Source: Veillonella sp. KGMB01456 (GTDB taxonomy: Bacteria > Bacillota > Negativicutes > Veillonellales > Veillonellaceae). From it: a stretch of 64,000 nucleotides of DNA. The first letter of the stretch is position 1, and each line of letters opens with the position of its first letter. The DNA lies in assembly GCF_023051165.1 (NCBI RefSeq), contig NZ_JALKIG010000001.1, forward strand, positions 1-64,000, in the 5' to 3' direction. This document shows, in pieces, positions 41,796 to 51,022 of the stretch. A program made the position numbers and the translations under genes. Below the pieces are notes generated by a model. That model saw only the letters and a program-made list of their open reading frames with translations. It did not search any database and was not told the DNA's origin.

Positions 41796-43393
41796 CAAGT
41801 TTGGCATTTGTATATAAGCCGTCAGCGTTCATGCTGCCGGATTCCCATTACGACAAGGACAAGGCCGACAGGGCGGTTGCCTTCATCGAGCATCTCTGTC
41901 ATACCAAAGGCAAATGGGCCGGGCAGCCGTTCCTGCTCCTGCCGTGGCAGGAACAGATTGTGCGTGATCTCTTCGGCATCGTCAAGGAAAACGGGAAGCG
42001 GCAGTTCCTGACGGCCTATATAGAGATTCCAAAGAAGAACGGGAAAAGCGAGCTGGCTGCAGCCATCGCCCTGTACCTTCTTTATGCCGATAACGAGCCG
42101 AGTGCCGAAGTGTATGGTGCGGCCTGTGACCGCAACCAGGCTTCCATTGTCTTTGATGTGGCACGGCAGATGGTCGAGATGAGTCCGGCCCTGATGCGCC
42201 GCTCCAAGATACGGACGGCGGGCAAGCGCATCATCAATTATCGCAACGCCGGGTTCTACCAGGTGCTGTCGGCGGAAACCGGGACCAAACACGGACTCAA
42301 TGTGTCGGGCCTGGTCTTTGACGAAATCCACGCCCAGCCGAACCGCAAGCTCTATGATGTCCTGACCAAAGGCTCCGGCGATGCCCGGGAGCAGCCGCTC
42401 TTCTTCATCATCACGACGGCGGGCAACGACAAGAACAGTATCTGCTATGAGTTGCACACAAAGGCCCTTGACTTGATGGCGGGCCGAAAGAAAGATTCCA
42501 CCTTTTACCCCGTGGTCTATGGCCTGGAACATGAGGAAGACTGGACGGATGAAGCCAATTGGTACAAAGCCAATCCTTCTCTGGGGCATACCATTCAGAT
42601 TGATCGCGTCCGGGAAGCCTATCGGAATGCCGTCGAAAATCCGGCGGAAGAGAATGTCTTTAAGCAGCTCCGGCTCAATATCTGGACTTCGGCCAGCATC
42701 CGCTGGATACCAGAACAGGTCTACGACAAGGGGAGCCTTCCTATTGACCTGGATTCCCTGCGGGGACGGATGTGCTACGGCGGGCTGGACTTGTCCAGTA
42801 CATCGGATATCACGGCCCTGGTACTGGCTTTCCCGCCACGGAGCGATGATGAGAAATACATCCTGTTGCCTTTCTTCTGGCTGCCGGAAGACACGCTGGA
42901 ACTGCGGTGCCGCCGGGACCATGTTCTCTACGACATCTGGCAGAAGCAGGGCTTCATCCAGACGACGGAAGGGAACGTCATCCATTACGGCTTCATCGAG
43001 AAGTTTATCGAACGCCTGGGGGAAACGTACCGCATACGGGAAATCGCCTATGACCGCTGGAACGCCACCCAGATGGTGCAGAACCTGGAAGATATGGGCT
43101 TCACTATGGTGCCTTTCGGCCAGGGGTTCAAGGATATGTCGCCGCCGTCGAAGGAGCTGTTCAAGCTCCTGATGGAAGGGAACATCATCCATGGCGGCAA
43201 TCCCGTTCTCAAATGGATGGCCAGCAACGTCGTCATGCGCCAAGATCCTGCGGGGAACATCAAGCCGGACAAAGAAAAATCCGTCGAAAAGATTGACGGA
43301 ATCGTGGCGTCCATCATGGCACTAGACCGCTGCATCCGCAACGGGACTGGCAGTGGCAGTGTCTATGACGAACGAGGTGTTATTGCATTTTAA
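41792..43393 (+). CDS. terL: Terminase large subunit
   Basis: 533 residues. ATPase Walker A-like IPKKNGKSELAAAIALYLL (about 75-93) and Walker B-like VSGLVFDEIHAQP; the nuclease domain holds CYGGLDLSSTSDITALVLAF (metal Asp). Powers DNA packaging into the HK97-type head. GTG 41792 is the likely start. Confidence 0.94.
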   Translation: MTSLAFVYKPSAFMLPDSHYDKDKADRAVAFIEHLCHTKGKWAGQPFLLLPWQEQIVRDLFGIVKENGKRQFLTAYIEIPKKNGKSELAAAIALYLLYADNEPSAEVYGAACDRNQASIVFDVARQMVEMSPALMRRSKIRTAGKRIINYRNAGFYQVLSAETGTKHGLNVSGLVFDEIHAQPNRKLYDVLTKGSGDAREQPLFFIITTAGNDKNSICYELHTKALDLMAGRKKDSTFYPVVYGLEHEEDWTDEANWYKANPSLGHTIQIDRVREAYRNAVENPAEENVFKQLRLNIWTSASIRWIPEQVYDKGSLPIDLDSLRGRMCYGGLDLSSTSDITALVLAFPPRSDDEKYILLPFFWLPEDTLELRCRRDHVLYDIWQKQGFIQTTEGNVIHYGFIEKFIERLGETYRIREIAYDRWNATQMVQNLEDMGFTMVPFGQGFKDMSPPSKELFKLLMEGNIIHGGNPVLKWMASNVVMRQDPAGNIKPDKEKSVEKIDGIVASIMALDRCIRNGTGSGSVYDERGVIAF

Positions 43394-43447
43394 AGACATT
43401 TGCAAAAATAGCAGGTGCTTTTTTGTGCCCGTTTTTGGAGGTATTTT

Positions 43448-44704
43448 ATGAGAATCCCCTTTTTATCCAGCCTGTTCCGTACCCGGGACAAGCCTCAGAA
43501 CTATTATATCGGCACGGATTTCCGTTATCTGTTCGGCCCCTCTGCCAGTGGCAAGACGGTGAACGAGTTCACGGCTATGCAGACGACGGCAGTGTATGCC
43601 TGCGTCCGCATCCTGGCGGAAACTCTGGCGGCCTTGCCGCTCCAGCTGTACCGTTACACGCCTGGCGGCAAGGAGCGGGTCTATGACCATCCGCTGTACC
43701 ATCTGCTCCATGATGAGCCGAATCCGGAGATGACTTCGTTTATCTTTCGGGAAACGCTCATGAGCCACCTGCTCATCTGGGGCAATGCTTACGCCCAGAT
43801 CATCCGCGACCGATTAGGGCGGGTACAGGGACTATACCCGCTCAGGCCGGACAAGATGACCGTCTGCCGGGATGACCGGGGAAAGATTTTTTATCTGTAT
43901 ACCAAGACGGGAGACGAGAATCCGAACATCAAGCCGTACGGGCAGGTGGCCCTGCAGAAGGAAGAAGTGCTGCATATCCCCGGCCTTGGGTTTGACGGCC
44001 TGGTAGGTTATTCGCCGATTGCCATGGCCCGCAATGCCGTGGGCATGACCATGGCCTGTGAGGAATACGGTGCCTCTTTCTTTGCGAACGGGGCCAGCCC
44101 CAGCGGGGTGCTGGAACATCCAGGCGTTCTGAAGGATCCGGCCAAAGTCCGGGATTCGTGGAATGCCGTCTACCGGGGGACGGGCAATGCCCACAAGGTG
44201 GCTGTGCTGGAAGAAGGCATGAAGTACCAGCAGATCGGCATCCCGCCGGAAGAAGCACAGTTCCTGGAAACACGGAAGTTCCAGCTCGATGAGATTGCCC
44301 GGCTCTACCGCATCCCGCCACATATGATTGGCGACCTGGAGAAAAGTTCCTTCAATAATATTGAGCAGCAGTCCATGGAATTTGTGAAGTACACGCTGGA
44401 TCCATGGGTCATCCGCTGGGAACAGGCCATGCAGAAAGCCCTGTTCCTGCCGGAAGAGAAGAAACAGTATTTCCTGAAGTTCAACGTGAACGGTCTCATG
44501 CGCGGCGACTATGAGAGCCGCATGACCGGGTACAGCATCGGCCGGCAGAACGGCTGGCTGTCCGCCAACGATATCCGGGAGATGGAAGACATGAATCCCG
44601 TCCCCGATGAGGAAGGCGGTAATCTGTACCTGGTGAACGGCAGCATGACCAAGCTCAAAGATGCCGGGGCCTTTGCCCGGAAGGGAGAAACGAATGAAAC
44701 ATAA
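43448..44704 (+). CDS. Portal protein, HK97 family
   Basis: 418 residues. MRIPFLSSLFRTRD start, then TAVYACVRILAETLAALPLQ, LIWGNAYAQIIRDRLGRVQG and YRIPPHMIGDLEKSSFNNIE, all family hallmarks. Forms the dodecameric DNA channel. ATG 43448 follows TTGGAGG. Confidence 0.94.
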   Translation: MRIPFLSSLFRTRDKPQNYYIGTDFRYLFGPSASGKTVNEFTAMQTTAVYACVRILAETLAALPLQLYRYTPGGKERVYDHPLYHLLHDEPNPEMTSFIFRETLMSHLLIWGNAYAQIIRDRLGRVQGLYPLRPDKMTVCRDDRGKIFYLYTKTGDENPNIKPYGQVALQKEEVLHIPGLGFDGLVGYSPIAMARNAVGMTMACEEYGASFFANGASPSGVLEHPGVLKDPAKVRDSWNAVYRGTGNAHKVAVLEEGMKYQQIGIPPEEAQFLETRKFQLDEIARLYRIPPHMIGDLEKSSFNNIEQQSMEFVKYTLDPWVIRWEQAMQKALFLPEEKKQYFLKFNVNGLMRGDYESRMTGYSIGRQNGWLSANDIREMEDMNPVPDEEGGNLYLVNGSMTKLKDAGAFARKGETNET

Positions 44705-45401
44705 ATTTTGGAAGTGGGTGACCAATGCGGCCCCCGATGCCTTCGGCAGTGAACGGACGCTGTACCTGGACGGCCAGATCTCGAACGAGACCTGGTGGGG
44801 CGATGAGGTAACGCCGAAGGCGTTCAAGGAAGAACTGAATGCGGGCAGCGGCGATATCACCCTCTGGATCAACAGTCCGGGCGGTGACTGCTTTGCGGCT
44901 GCCCAGATTTATAACATGCTCATGGAGTATCCAGGAAATGTCACCGTGAAGATTGATGGCCTGGCAGCTTCTGCGGCCTCGGTCATTGCCATGGCCGGGA
45001 CCAAGGTCTGTATGTCGCCAGTGGCCATGCTGATGATCCATAATCCGGCGACCCTGGCCTATGGTGACCAGGCAGAGATGGAAAAGACCATCGGTATGCT
45101 GAGCGAAGTCAAGGAAAGCATCATCAATGCTTACGAAATCAAGAGCGGCCTGGCCCGCACGAAGATTTCCCACATGATGGATGACGAGACCTGGCTCAAC
45201 GCAAAGAAGGCTGTGGAACTTGGCTTTGCCGATGACATCCTGTTCGACCAGAAAAAGGGAAATGAAGAACAGCCGGAAGCCATGCTCTACAGCCCGGTCA
45301 CCGTCACCAGTTCCTTCGTACAAAAACTGAAACCACATGAACCTGTCAATAAAGTGCCAGCCGCTTCCCTGGAGAACCGGCTGGCATTGCTCATTCATTA
45401 A
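44694..45401 (+). CDS. Head maturation protease, ClpP-like
   Basis: 235 residues. LWINSPGGDCFAAAQIYNML, then IDGLAASAASVIAMAGTKV (catalytic Ser in the ASAAS strand) and MLMIHNPATLAYG (His) give the ClpP-type site. Cleaves scaffold and capsid precursors. Overlaps the portal gene by 11 bases. Confidence 0.93.
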   Translation: MKHKFWKWVTNAAPDAFGSERTLYLDGQISNETWWGDEVTPKAFKEELNAGSGDITLWINSPGGDCFAAAQIYNMLMEYPGNVTVKIDGLAASAASVIAMAGTKVCMSPVAMLMIHNPATLAYGDQAEMEKTIGMLSEVKESIINAYEIKSGLARTKISHMMDDETWLNAKKAVELGFADDILFDQKKGNEEQPEAMLYSPVTVTSSFVQKLKPHEPVNKVPAASLENRLALLIH

Positions 45402-45412
45402 GGAGGACAACA

Positions 45413-46603
45413 ATGGATACGATTTTAGCACTGCGTGAGAAACGCAAGAATCTGTGGGATGCCGCCAAGAATTTTCTGGATACCGTCCGTGATGAGAACG
45501 GCATGGTGTCTGCGGAAGACGCGGCTCGCTACGACAAGATGGAAGCAGATGTGGTGAACCTCGGCAAAGAAATTGACCGCCTGGAACGCCAGCAGCAGCT
45601 CGATGCCCAGCTGGCACAGCCGACCACGACACCGATTACCGAACTCCCTGGCGCAGGTCAGAATGGAGCAGAAAAGAAAGGCCGTGCGTCCGATGCCTAT
45701 CGTAAGGCTTTCTGGGACAGCATCCGCCATAAGAACTTCATCGATGTACAGAACGCCCTGAGTGCAGGCACCGATGCCGATGGCGGTTACCTGGTGCCGG
45801 ATGAATTCGAACACCAACTCATCGACAAGCTGCAGGAAGAAAACTTCTTCCGCAGCCTGGCCACGGTCATCCACACCAGCGGCGACCGCAAGATTCCCAT
45901 CGTGACGGGTCATGGCGAAGCGTCCTGGATGGAAGAGAACGGCCTCTACCCGGACAGCCAGGATACCTTCGGCCAGCAGTCCATCGGGGCGTACAAGCTG
46001 GGGACGGCTATCCGTGTGTCGGAAGAACTCCTGAACGACAGCGCTTTCGACCTGGAAAGCTATATCGCCGGTGAATTTGCCCGCCGTATCGGTACGAAGG
46101 AAGAAGAAGCCTTCCTGGTAGGCGACGGAAAGAACAAGCCGACCGGCGTTTTCCCGTCTGCCGAAGTGGGGGTGACGGTCACGACGGCTTCTATTACCTT
46201 CGATGATGTCATCGACCTCTATCATTCCCTGCGCATCCCGTACCGCCGCAAGGCTGTCTGGCTCCTGAACGATGCAACCATCAAGGCCCTGCGCAAGGTG
46301 AAGGACAACAACGGCAACTACATCTGGCAGCCGTCTGTCACGGCAGGCACACCGGATACCATCCTGAACCGTCCCTGCTACTGCACTTCCTTTGCACCGG
46401 AACTGGCCGCGGGCAACCGTCCCATGCTCTTCGGGGACTTCAGCTACTACTGGATTGCCGACCGGGAATACCGCTCCTTCAAGCGGCTTAACGAATTGTA
46501 TGCCGCCAACGGCCAGATCGGCTTCCTTGCCAGCCAGCGCGTCGATGGCATGCTGATGCTCAAGGAAGCGGTCAAGGCCCTGGAGATGAAAGCGAAGGGA
46601 TAA
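45413..46603 (+). CDS. Major capsid protein, HK97 fold
   Basis: 396 residues. An N-terminal coiled-coil scaffold (delta) domain of about 100 residues precedes the mature part beginning near SAGTDADGGYLVPDEFEHQL. IAGEFARRIGTKEEEAFLVG and the C-terminal RVDGMLMLKEAVKALEMK are typical. Cleavage by the upstream protease is expected near residue 115. Confidence 0.95.
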   Translation: MDTILALREKRKNLWDAAKNFLDTVRDENGMVSAEDAARYDKMEADVVNLGKEIDRLERQQQLDAQLAQPTTTPITELPGAGQNGAEKKGRASDAYRKAFWDSIRHKNFIDVQNALSAGTDADGGYLVPDEFEHQLIDKLQEENFFRSLATVIHTSGDRKIPIVTGHGEASWMEENGLYPDSQDTFGQQSIGAYKLGTAIRVSEELLNDSAFDLESYIAGEFARRIGTKEEEAFLVGDGKNKPTGVFPSAEVGVTVTTASITFDDVIDLYHSLRIPYRRKAVWLLNDATIKALRKVKDNNGNYIWQPSVTAGTPDTILNRPCYCTSFAPELAAGNRPMLFGDFSYYWIADREYRSFKRLNELYAANGQIGFLASQRVDGMLMLKEAVKALEMKAKG

Positions 46604-46606
46604 GCC

Positions 46607-46888
46607 ATGATTGTGACGCTGGAAGAAGCCAGGGAATACCTGCGGATTGATGAAGATGACACGAGTAATGATGACGTCATCCAGTCTTCCCTGGAAACAG
46701 CCCAGGCCCTCTGCCTGGATATATCCCGCTGCGAGGAAGCCGATGCCGAAGAGAATCCCGTGGTTTTTCACGAAGCGATTCTCTTCGCTGCGGCTTTTTT
46801 ATATGAGCACCGGGAGGAAGCGGACTACGCAGGCCTTTTGAAACGTCTGCGCTGGCTGCTGTTCGGGGTCCGGCGGAGCTGTTTTTGA
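46607..46888 (+). CDS. Head-tail connector protein (gp6-like)
   Basis: 93 residues. Opens MIVTLEEAREYLRIDEDDTS, the signature of phage DNA-packaging/connector proteins; all helical. Confidence 0.88.
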   Translation: MIVTLEEAREYLRIDEDDTSNDDVIQSSLETAQALCLDISRCEEADAEENPVVFHEAILFAAAFLYEHREEADYAGLLKRLRWLLFGVRRSCF

Positions 46889-46902
46889 AAAGGGGGATGC
46901 CC

Positions 46903-47244
46903 ATGAAGACGGGACTTTTGAATAAACGGATTGAGATTCTGGGAAAGCAGGCCGTGACGGATGAATATGGTTTCGATACCCAGGCCGACGTCGTAGTGTA
47001 CCGCTGCTGGGCATCCATCGAGCCTGCCCGGGGCAAAGTGTTCTATGAGATGGAACGCAAGGCGGACACGGAGTACAGCAAGATCACCATTCGCTGGCGT
47101 CCGGGTGTCACCCACGATATGAAGGTGAAGTATCAGGATCACCTCTACGACATCGATACCATAGTAGACCCGTATATGCGCCATGAATCTCTGGAACTGT
47201 ACTGTACGGAAGAAACCAGGGGGCAGGACGATGAGCAGGGGTGA
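46903..47244 (+). CDS. Head-tail adaptor (stopper) protein
   Basis: About 113 residues, SPP1 gp16-like. MKTGLLNKRIEILGKQAVTD and ARGKVFYEMERKADTEYSKI identify the family. Starts at ATG 46903 (46897 is an alternative) after AAAAGGGGG. Confidence 0.87.
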   Translation: MKTGLLNKRIEILGKQAVTDEYGFDTQADVVVYRCWASIEPARGKVFYEMERKADTEYSKITIRWRPGVTHDMKVKYQDHLYDIDTIVDPYMRHESLELYCTEETRGQDDEQG

Positions 47245-47650
47245 TTTGGATATCCAGGGAATAGACGAGCTGTCCGGCAAACTGCTCTCTGCGATTGAGG
47301 AATTTCCAGGAACTGCTGAAAAGGGGCTGGTAACGATTGGCAACAAACTGAAGAAGGAATGTGTGAATCAGACCCCGGAAGGCAGTACGGGCAAGCTGAA
47401 GAAGGGATGGAAGCACAAGGTAACGGGCTATAACGGTTCGGAGCTGACCTATGAACTGGTCAACAGGCATCCGGTCCATCACCTCTTGAATAACGGCCAT
47501 GTCAAGAAAACGCCGGGCGGCAGGACCGTTGGCTATTATGAAGGCCGGCACTATACGGAGAAATCCGTCAAGCAGTTCGAAGCCAGCGACTTGCAGTCGG
47601 GGCTGGAGAGACTCACGAAGAAGCTCCTCAAGAAAGCAGGCGGCACATGA
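47231..47650 (+). CDS. HK97 gp10-like tail/neck protein
   Basis: 139 residues. GIDELSGKLLSAIEEFPGTA, then GSTGKLKKGWKHKV and YHLLNNGHVKK-type ending (HHLLNNGHVKKTPGG), characteristic of gp10-like proteins. Overlaps both neighbours. ATG 47231. Confidence 0.88.
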   Translation: MSRGDLDIQGIDELSGKLLSAIEEFPGTAEKGLVTIGNKLKKECVNQTPEGSTGKLKKGWKHKVTGYNGSELTYELVNRHPVHHLLNNGHVKKTPGGRTVGYYEGRHYTEKSVKQFEASDLQSGLERLTKKLLKKAGGT

Positions 47651-48087
47651 TCCATGACCTCGATATCCTGCAGGCGGTGCAGCAGAAACTCAAAGAGCGG
47701 TTCCCGTATCCCGTCTACCTGCAGGAAGTCAAGGAAGGCTTTGCGCCGCCGGCCTTCTTCCTGAAGACGATGACGGTAGCGACGCCGCAGAAAGAAAATG
47801 AGGTCTACCGGGATACGGACCTCTACATTACGTATCTGCCGAAGAAGCAGGAAAAAAGCACGGCTATCTACGCCGTGCTTTTTGCTGCGGAAAATTTATT
47901 CCGGGACGGACTGAAAGTCGGCAACCGTTATCTCCCTGTCGTGTCTATGAGTGAGGAGCTGATGGGGACGGACAATGACGGCGGGCGTCTGACGCTGACC
48001 TTCCAGTACTATGACGCCCGGGAAAAAGAAGAAACGGCAGAAATCATGAAGGTACTGCATCAGCGGTATCAGGGAAAGGAGACGTAA
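47647..48087 (+). CDS. Tail terminator-like protein (DUF6838 type)
   Basis: 146 residues. FPYPVYLQEVKEGFAPPAFF and a C-terminal DNDGGRLTLTFQYYDARE match the tail-completion protein that precedes the sheath gene in PBSX-like myophages. Confidence 0.82.
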   Translation: MIHDLDILQAVQQKLKERFPYPVYLQEVKEGFAPPAFFLKTMTVATPQKENEVYRDTDLYITYLPKKQEKSTAIYAVLFAAENLFRDGLKVGNRYLPVVSMSEELMGTDNDGGRLTLTFQYYDAREKEETAEIMKVLHQRYQGKET

Positions 48088-48090
48088 CCC

Positions 48091-49173
48091 ATGAAAATGC
48101 CATCCATTAATATCGCGTTCAAAGAAAAAGGCATCAGTGCCGTCGAACGCAGCGAACGCGGTATTGTCCTTCTGATTCTGAAAGAAGAGACACTGCCGTC
48201 CCAGACGGAAGTGAACCTGTATACGGCAGATGACATCCCCAAAGAACTCTCGGACAGCAACCGTGAGCAGCTGGAACTGACCCTTCGCGGCTACGTGAAC
48301 AGCCCGAAGAAAGTCATCGCCGAAATCATCAGCAAGGATGCAGAAGATTATACCGATGTCCTCAAGGCCATCGAGAACAAGCGCTTCGATTACCTGGTCA
48401 TCCCGGATATCGAAGAAAACCACATCGACACCATCGCGACCTGGATCAAGGGGATGCGGACGAATAAGAACAAACGCATCAAGGCCGTCCTGCCGGACTG
48501 CACGGCGGATACGGAAGGAGTCATCAACTTCGTCAATCAAGTCATCCGTACGAAAACGAAGACCTACACGACGGCCCAGTACTGCGGGCGCATCGCGGGC
48601 ATCATCGCAGGAACGCCGATGACCATTGCCTGTACGTATGCGCCGCTGCCGGAAGTCATCGGCTGTGACGTCTGGACGAAGGAAGAAATGGATACCATGA
48701 CGGATGCCGGCAAGCTGTTCTTTTTCTTTGACGGGGAAAAGGTCAAGCTGGGCCGCGGAATCAACTCCCTGGTTACGACAGTCCAGGGCAAAGGGGTATC
48801 GTTCCAGAAAATCAAGCTCGTCGATTTGATGGACATGATGTATGACGATATCCGCACCACCGCCCAGGACCATTACCTTGGCAAGTACGCGAACAGCTAT
48901 GCCAACCGATGCCTCCTGGTGACGGCTATCCAGGGCTATCTGGACCAGCTGGCCCAGGAGGGCCTGCTGGAACAGGGGCAGAACACGGCTTATATCGATG
49001 TGGAATCCACCAAGATCTGGCTGGCATCCAATGGCAAATATACGAAAGAGGAACTGGCAGACATGTCAGAAATGGACATCAAGCTGGCCAACATCGGCAG
49101 CAATGTCTTCATCGCCGTAGATGCTTCGCTCCTGGATGCCATGGAAGATGTCACGATTGCCGTCAATATCTGA
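48091..49173 (+). CDS. Contractile tail sheath protein
   Basis: 360 residues. MPSINIAFKEKGISAVERSE and RGIVLLILKEE start, then TAQYCGRIAGIIAGTPMTIA and INSLVTTVQGKGVSFQKIKL in sheath-family order. This defines the phage as a myovirus. Confidence 0.94.
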   Translation: MKMPSINIAFKEKGISAVERSERGIVLLILKEETLPSQTEVNLYTADDIPKELSDSNREQLELTLRGYVNSPKKVIAEIISKDAEDYTDVLKAIENKRFDYLVIPDIEENHIDTIATWIKGMRTNKNKRIKAVLPDCTADTEGVINFVNQVIRTKTKTYTTAQYCGRIAGIIAGTPMTIACTYAPLPEVIGCDVWTKEEMDTMTDAGKLFFFFDGEKVKLGRGINSLVTTVQGKGVSFQKIKLVDLMDMMYDDIRTTAQDHYLGKYANSYANRCLLVTAIQGYLDQLAQEGLLEQGQNTAYIDVESTKIWLASNGKYTKEELADMSEMDIKLANIGSNVFIAVDASLLDAMEDVTIAVNI

Positions 49174-49187
49174 GGAGGTGAGGTACA

Positions 49188-49616
49188 GTGAACAGCATGG
49201 AAGCCAAACGGGTGATGAACGGCAAGTATGCCGACCTCTATATCGACGGCGACCTCATGGCCGAAGCCACGGCTTTCAAGGCCGAGGTCACGCTGACCAA
49301 GGAAGAAGTGAAGATGCTCCGTCATGTCGGCAAGGGCTACAAGGTCACAGGCTATGACTGCAAAGGGCAGCTGAAGCTCCATAAAGTCTCGAGCTACATG
49401 ATTAAGAAGATGAACGACAACATTAAGGCGGGCAAGCAGACCGTCGTGACCATCGTCTCTGTCCTTGACGATAAGGACGCCATCGGCAGCGAACGTATCG
49501 TCATCAAGGATGCGACCTTTGACAGCCTGATCCTGGCGGATTGGGAAGTGGACAAGATGGGCGAAGAAAGCTACAGCTTCACCTTCTCGGATTGGGACCT
49601 CTTGGATTTAGCATAA
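49188..49616 (+). CDS. Tail tube protein (XkdM-like)
   Basis: 142 residues. NSMEAKRVMNGKYADLYIDG and GKGYKVTGYDCKGQLKLHK, then WEVDKMGEESYSFTFSDWDL, match XkdM. GTG 49188 with GGAGGTGAGGT is preferred; ATG 49197 is possible. Confidence 0.93.
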   Translation: MNSMEAKRVMNGKYADLYIDGDLMAEATAFKAEVTLTKEEVKMLRHVGKGYKVTGYDCKGQLKLHKVSSYMIKKMNDNIKAGKQTVVTIVSVLDDKDAIGSERIVIKDATFDSLILADWEVDKMGEESYSFTFSDWDLLDLA

Positions 49617-49629
49617 GGAGAACAAGCAC

Positions 49630-50046
49630 ATGAATATGGTAGACCGACTTCTGAAAGCAGATGTAGTGAACAAGCTGGCCGAACGGCCTGAAAAGAAAGT
49701 GAAGATGGAACGGCTCTCGAAGCTGTTCGGATTCGATTTTATCATCACGCTCCGGGCTATCGACCCGGAACGCTACGCCGATATCCAGAAGATGGCCGTG
49801 GACTTCACCAACGGCAGCGCCGATAACATCGACATTTATCAGATGCAGACCCAGACGCTCCTGGCGGGGATTGCCGACCCGGACCTCAAGAACAAGGATC
49901 TGCTGGAAAAATTCGGGGCCGTACTTCCTGGTGACATCATCCGCAAGCTCTTCCTGGCAGGTGAGATTGCTGATCTCACAGCGCAGATCACAGAACTTAA
50001 CGGCTATACGACCCAGGAAAAGGCGGATAAAGCCGTAAAAAACTGA
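49630..50046 (+). CDS. Tail assembly chaperone, short form (gpG-like, XkdN type)
   Basis: 138 residues. RPEKKVKMERLSKLFGFDFI and DFTNGSADNIDIYQMQTQTL are XkdN-like. It ends in AAG-type Lys/Asn codons directly followed by TGA, with a slippery site at the last two sense codons, so a longer form is expected. Confidence 0.9.
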   Translation: MNMVDRLLKADVVNKLAERPEKKVKMERLSKLFGFDFIITLRAIDPERYADIQKMAVDFTNGSADNIDIYQMQTQTLLAGIADPDLKNKDLLEKFGAVLPGDIIRKLFLAGEIADLTAQITELNGYTTQEKADKAVKN

Positions 50047-50216
50047 TCCGGACCGATGGCGAAGTGCAGGCGATGTATCTCCTGTTCCGGGAGCATCACC
50101 TGCTGCCGTCAGCGGTCATGAAGCTGGGATACGGCGAACGGCAGGTGCTGTATGCTTTCATCCGCTATGAGATGGAAGAACGCGATAAAAAAGTATCTTC
50201 AGCATTATCGGATTAA
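50037..50216 (+). other. Programmed -1 frameshift site and gpT-like extension of the tail chaperone
   Basis: The heptamer A-AAA-AAC (50037-50043) is in the correct frame immediately before the stop codon of the short form. Slipping by -1 continues KKLIRTDGEVQAMYLLFREH for 58 codons to TAA 50214, yielding a fusion of about 195 residues encoded by 49630-50216. This copies the lambda G/GT arrangement. Confidence 0.85.
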
Positions 50217-50246
50217 CTGCTGAAAATACGGCTATCTGCCATAAAG

Positions 50247-50942
50247 TCATAAGGCAGGCTCAAGCCACTTAGATATTTCATAGACGAAGTCGCTTTTTTT
50301 CTTGCATTGTGGGTGGCCGACACGTAGTACATGAAAGGTTTGATTGCCCAGAGTGGAAATGGCTTCCTGCCAGGGCATTTTTCTTTTCCCAATGTCTTTA
50401 AAACCGTTGTAATGAATATTATAACGGTCAAAAACGTTAGGGATGTAATCGTCATAATACCAAGATGTATAAAAAATGATATGAGTAGGATGTATTACCT
50501 TTAATTCCTGCTGAAGGACTTTTAGGTTTAGGATACAGTTGGATTTTACAAAATCTGAGGTAGTATCCTTTCCTCCGGAATTGTTGGATTTGACAATATT
50601 GGTAAATGCGATGTGTTCTATAGAATCGTCACCGAATATTCTCTGAGTGATAGCACGAGTATAGCTCCAATATGGCCAGCTTTTGTTCCACAGAGATTCA
50701 CGGGTATATTGAAAGGGATTGCGGAAGCCGTCTTCAATCGTGCCGGGATTGTTTCTGGCATTTTTACCGACAAATAGAATTCTCTTGGAAGTTTTATTAA
50801 AATCGGAACCTACGCACCAGCAGCCAATCGGTAAGGATAAATGTTCTTTCTTGTGACATTCTTCACAGATTTTGCAAGTACCAAGCTCCATATGGTGATA
50901 TCGTTCAGCTAATCTTTTTTCTGTTTCATTGAAATAGCGCAT
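50247..50942 (-). CDS. Antisense cargo gene: uracil-DNA-glycosylase-like protein
   Basis: 231 residues on the strand opposite to all phage genes, with visibly lower GC. N-terminal cysteines (CKICEEC, CWC; C23, C26, C29, C41, C43) suggest a zinc or Fe-S site. ILFVGKNARNNPG (about 55-67) and VGHPQ (H210-P211) resemble motifs 1 and 2 of the UDG superfamily. Some UDG-fold proteins act in anti-phage defence against modified DNA. It lies between tail chaperone and tape measure as a moron with its own leader (ATTCC-rich upstream). The family call is tentative. Confidence 0.65.
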   Translation of the reverse strand: MRYFNETEKRLAERYHHMELGTCKICEECHKKEHLSLPIGCWCVGSDFNKTSKRILFVGKNARNNPGTIEDGFRNPFQYTRESLWNKSWPYWSYTRAITQRIFGDDSIEHIAFTNIVKSNNSGGKDTTSDFVKSNCILNLKVLQQELKVIHPTHIIFYTSWYYDDYIPNVFDRYNIHYNGFKDIGKRKMPWQEAISTLGNQTFHVLRVGHPQCKKKSDFVYEISKWLEPAL

Positions 50943-51022
50943 TGGAATTCCTCCGTAACGATAGATTTCTTTTATCTTACTATATTTTTAATATCTGTAA
51001 CAACATTGAGAGGTGAAACAGC

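Noticed and set aside
41822-43243. 473-residue minus-strand ORF, and similar long ones at 45425-46771, 47896-48873 and 36688-37683
   Set aside because: They lie antisense to terminase, capsid, sheath and methylase genes; GC-rich codon bias keeps the opposite frame open. No family match or ribosome site.
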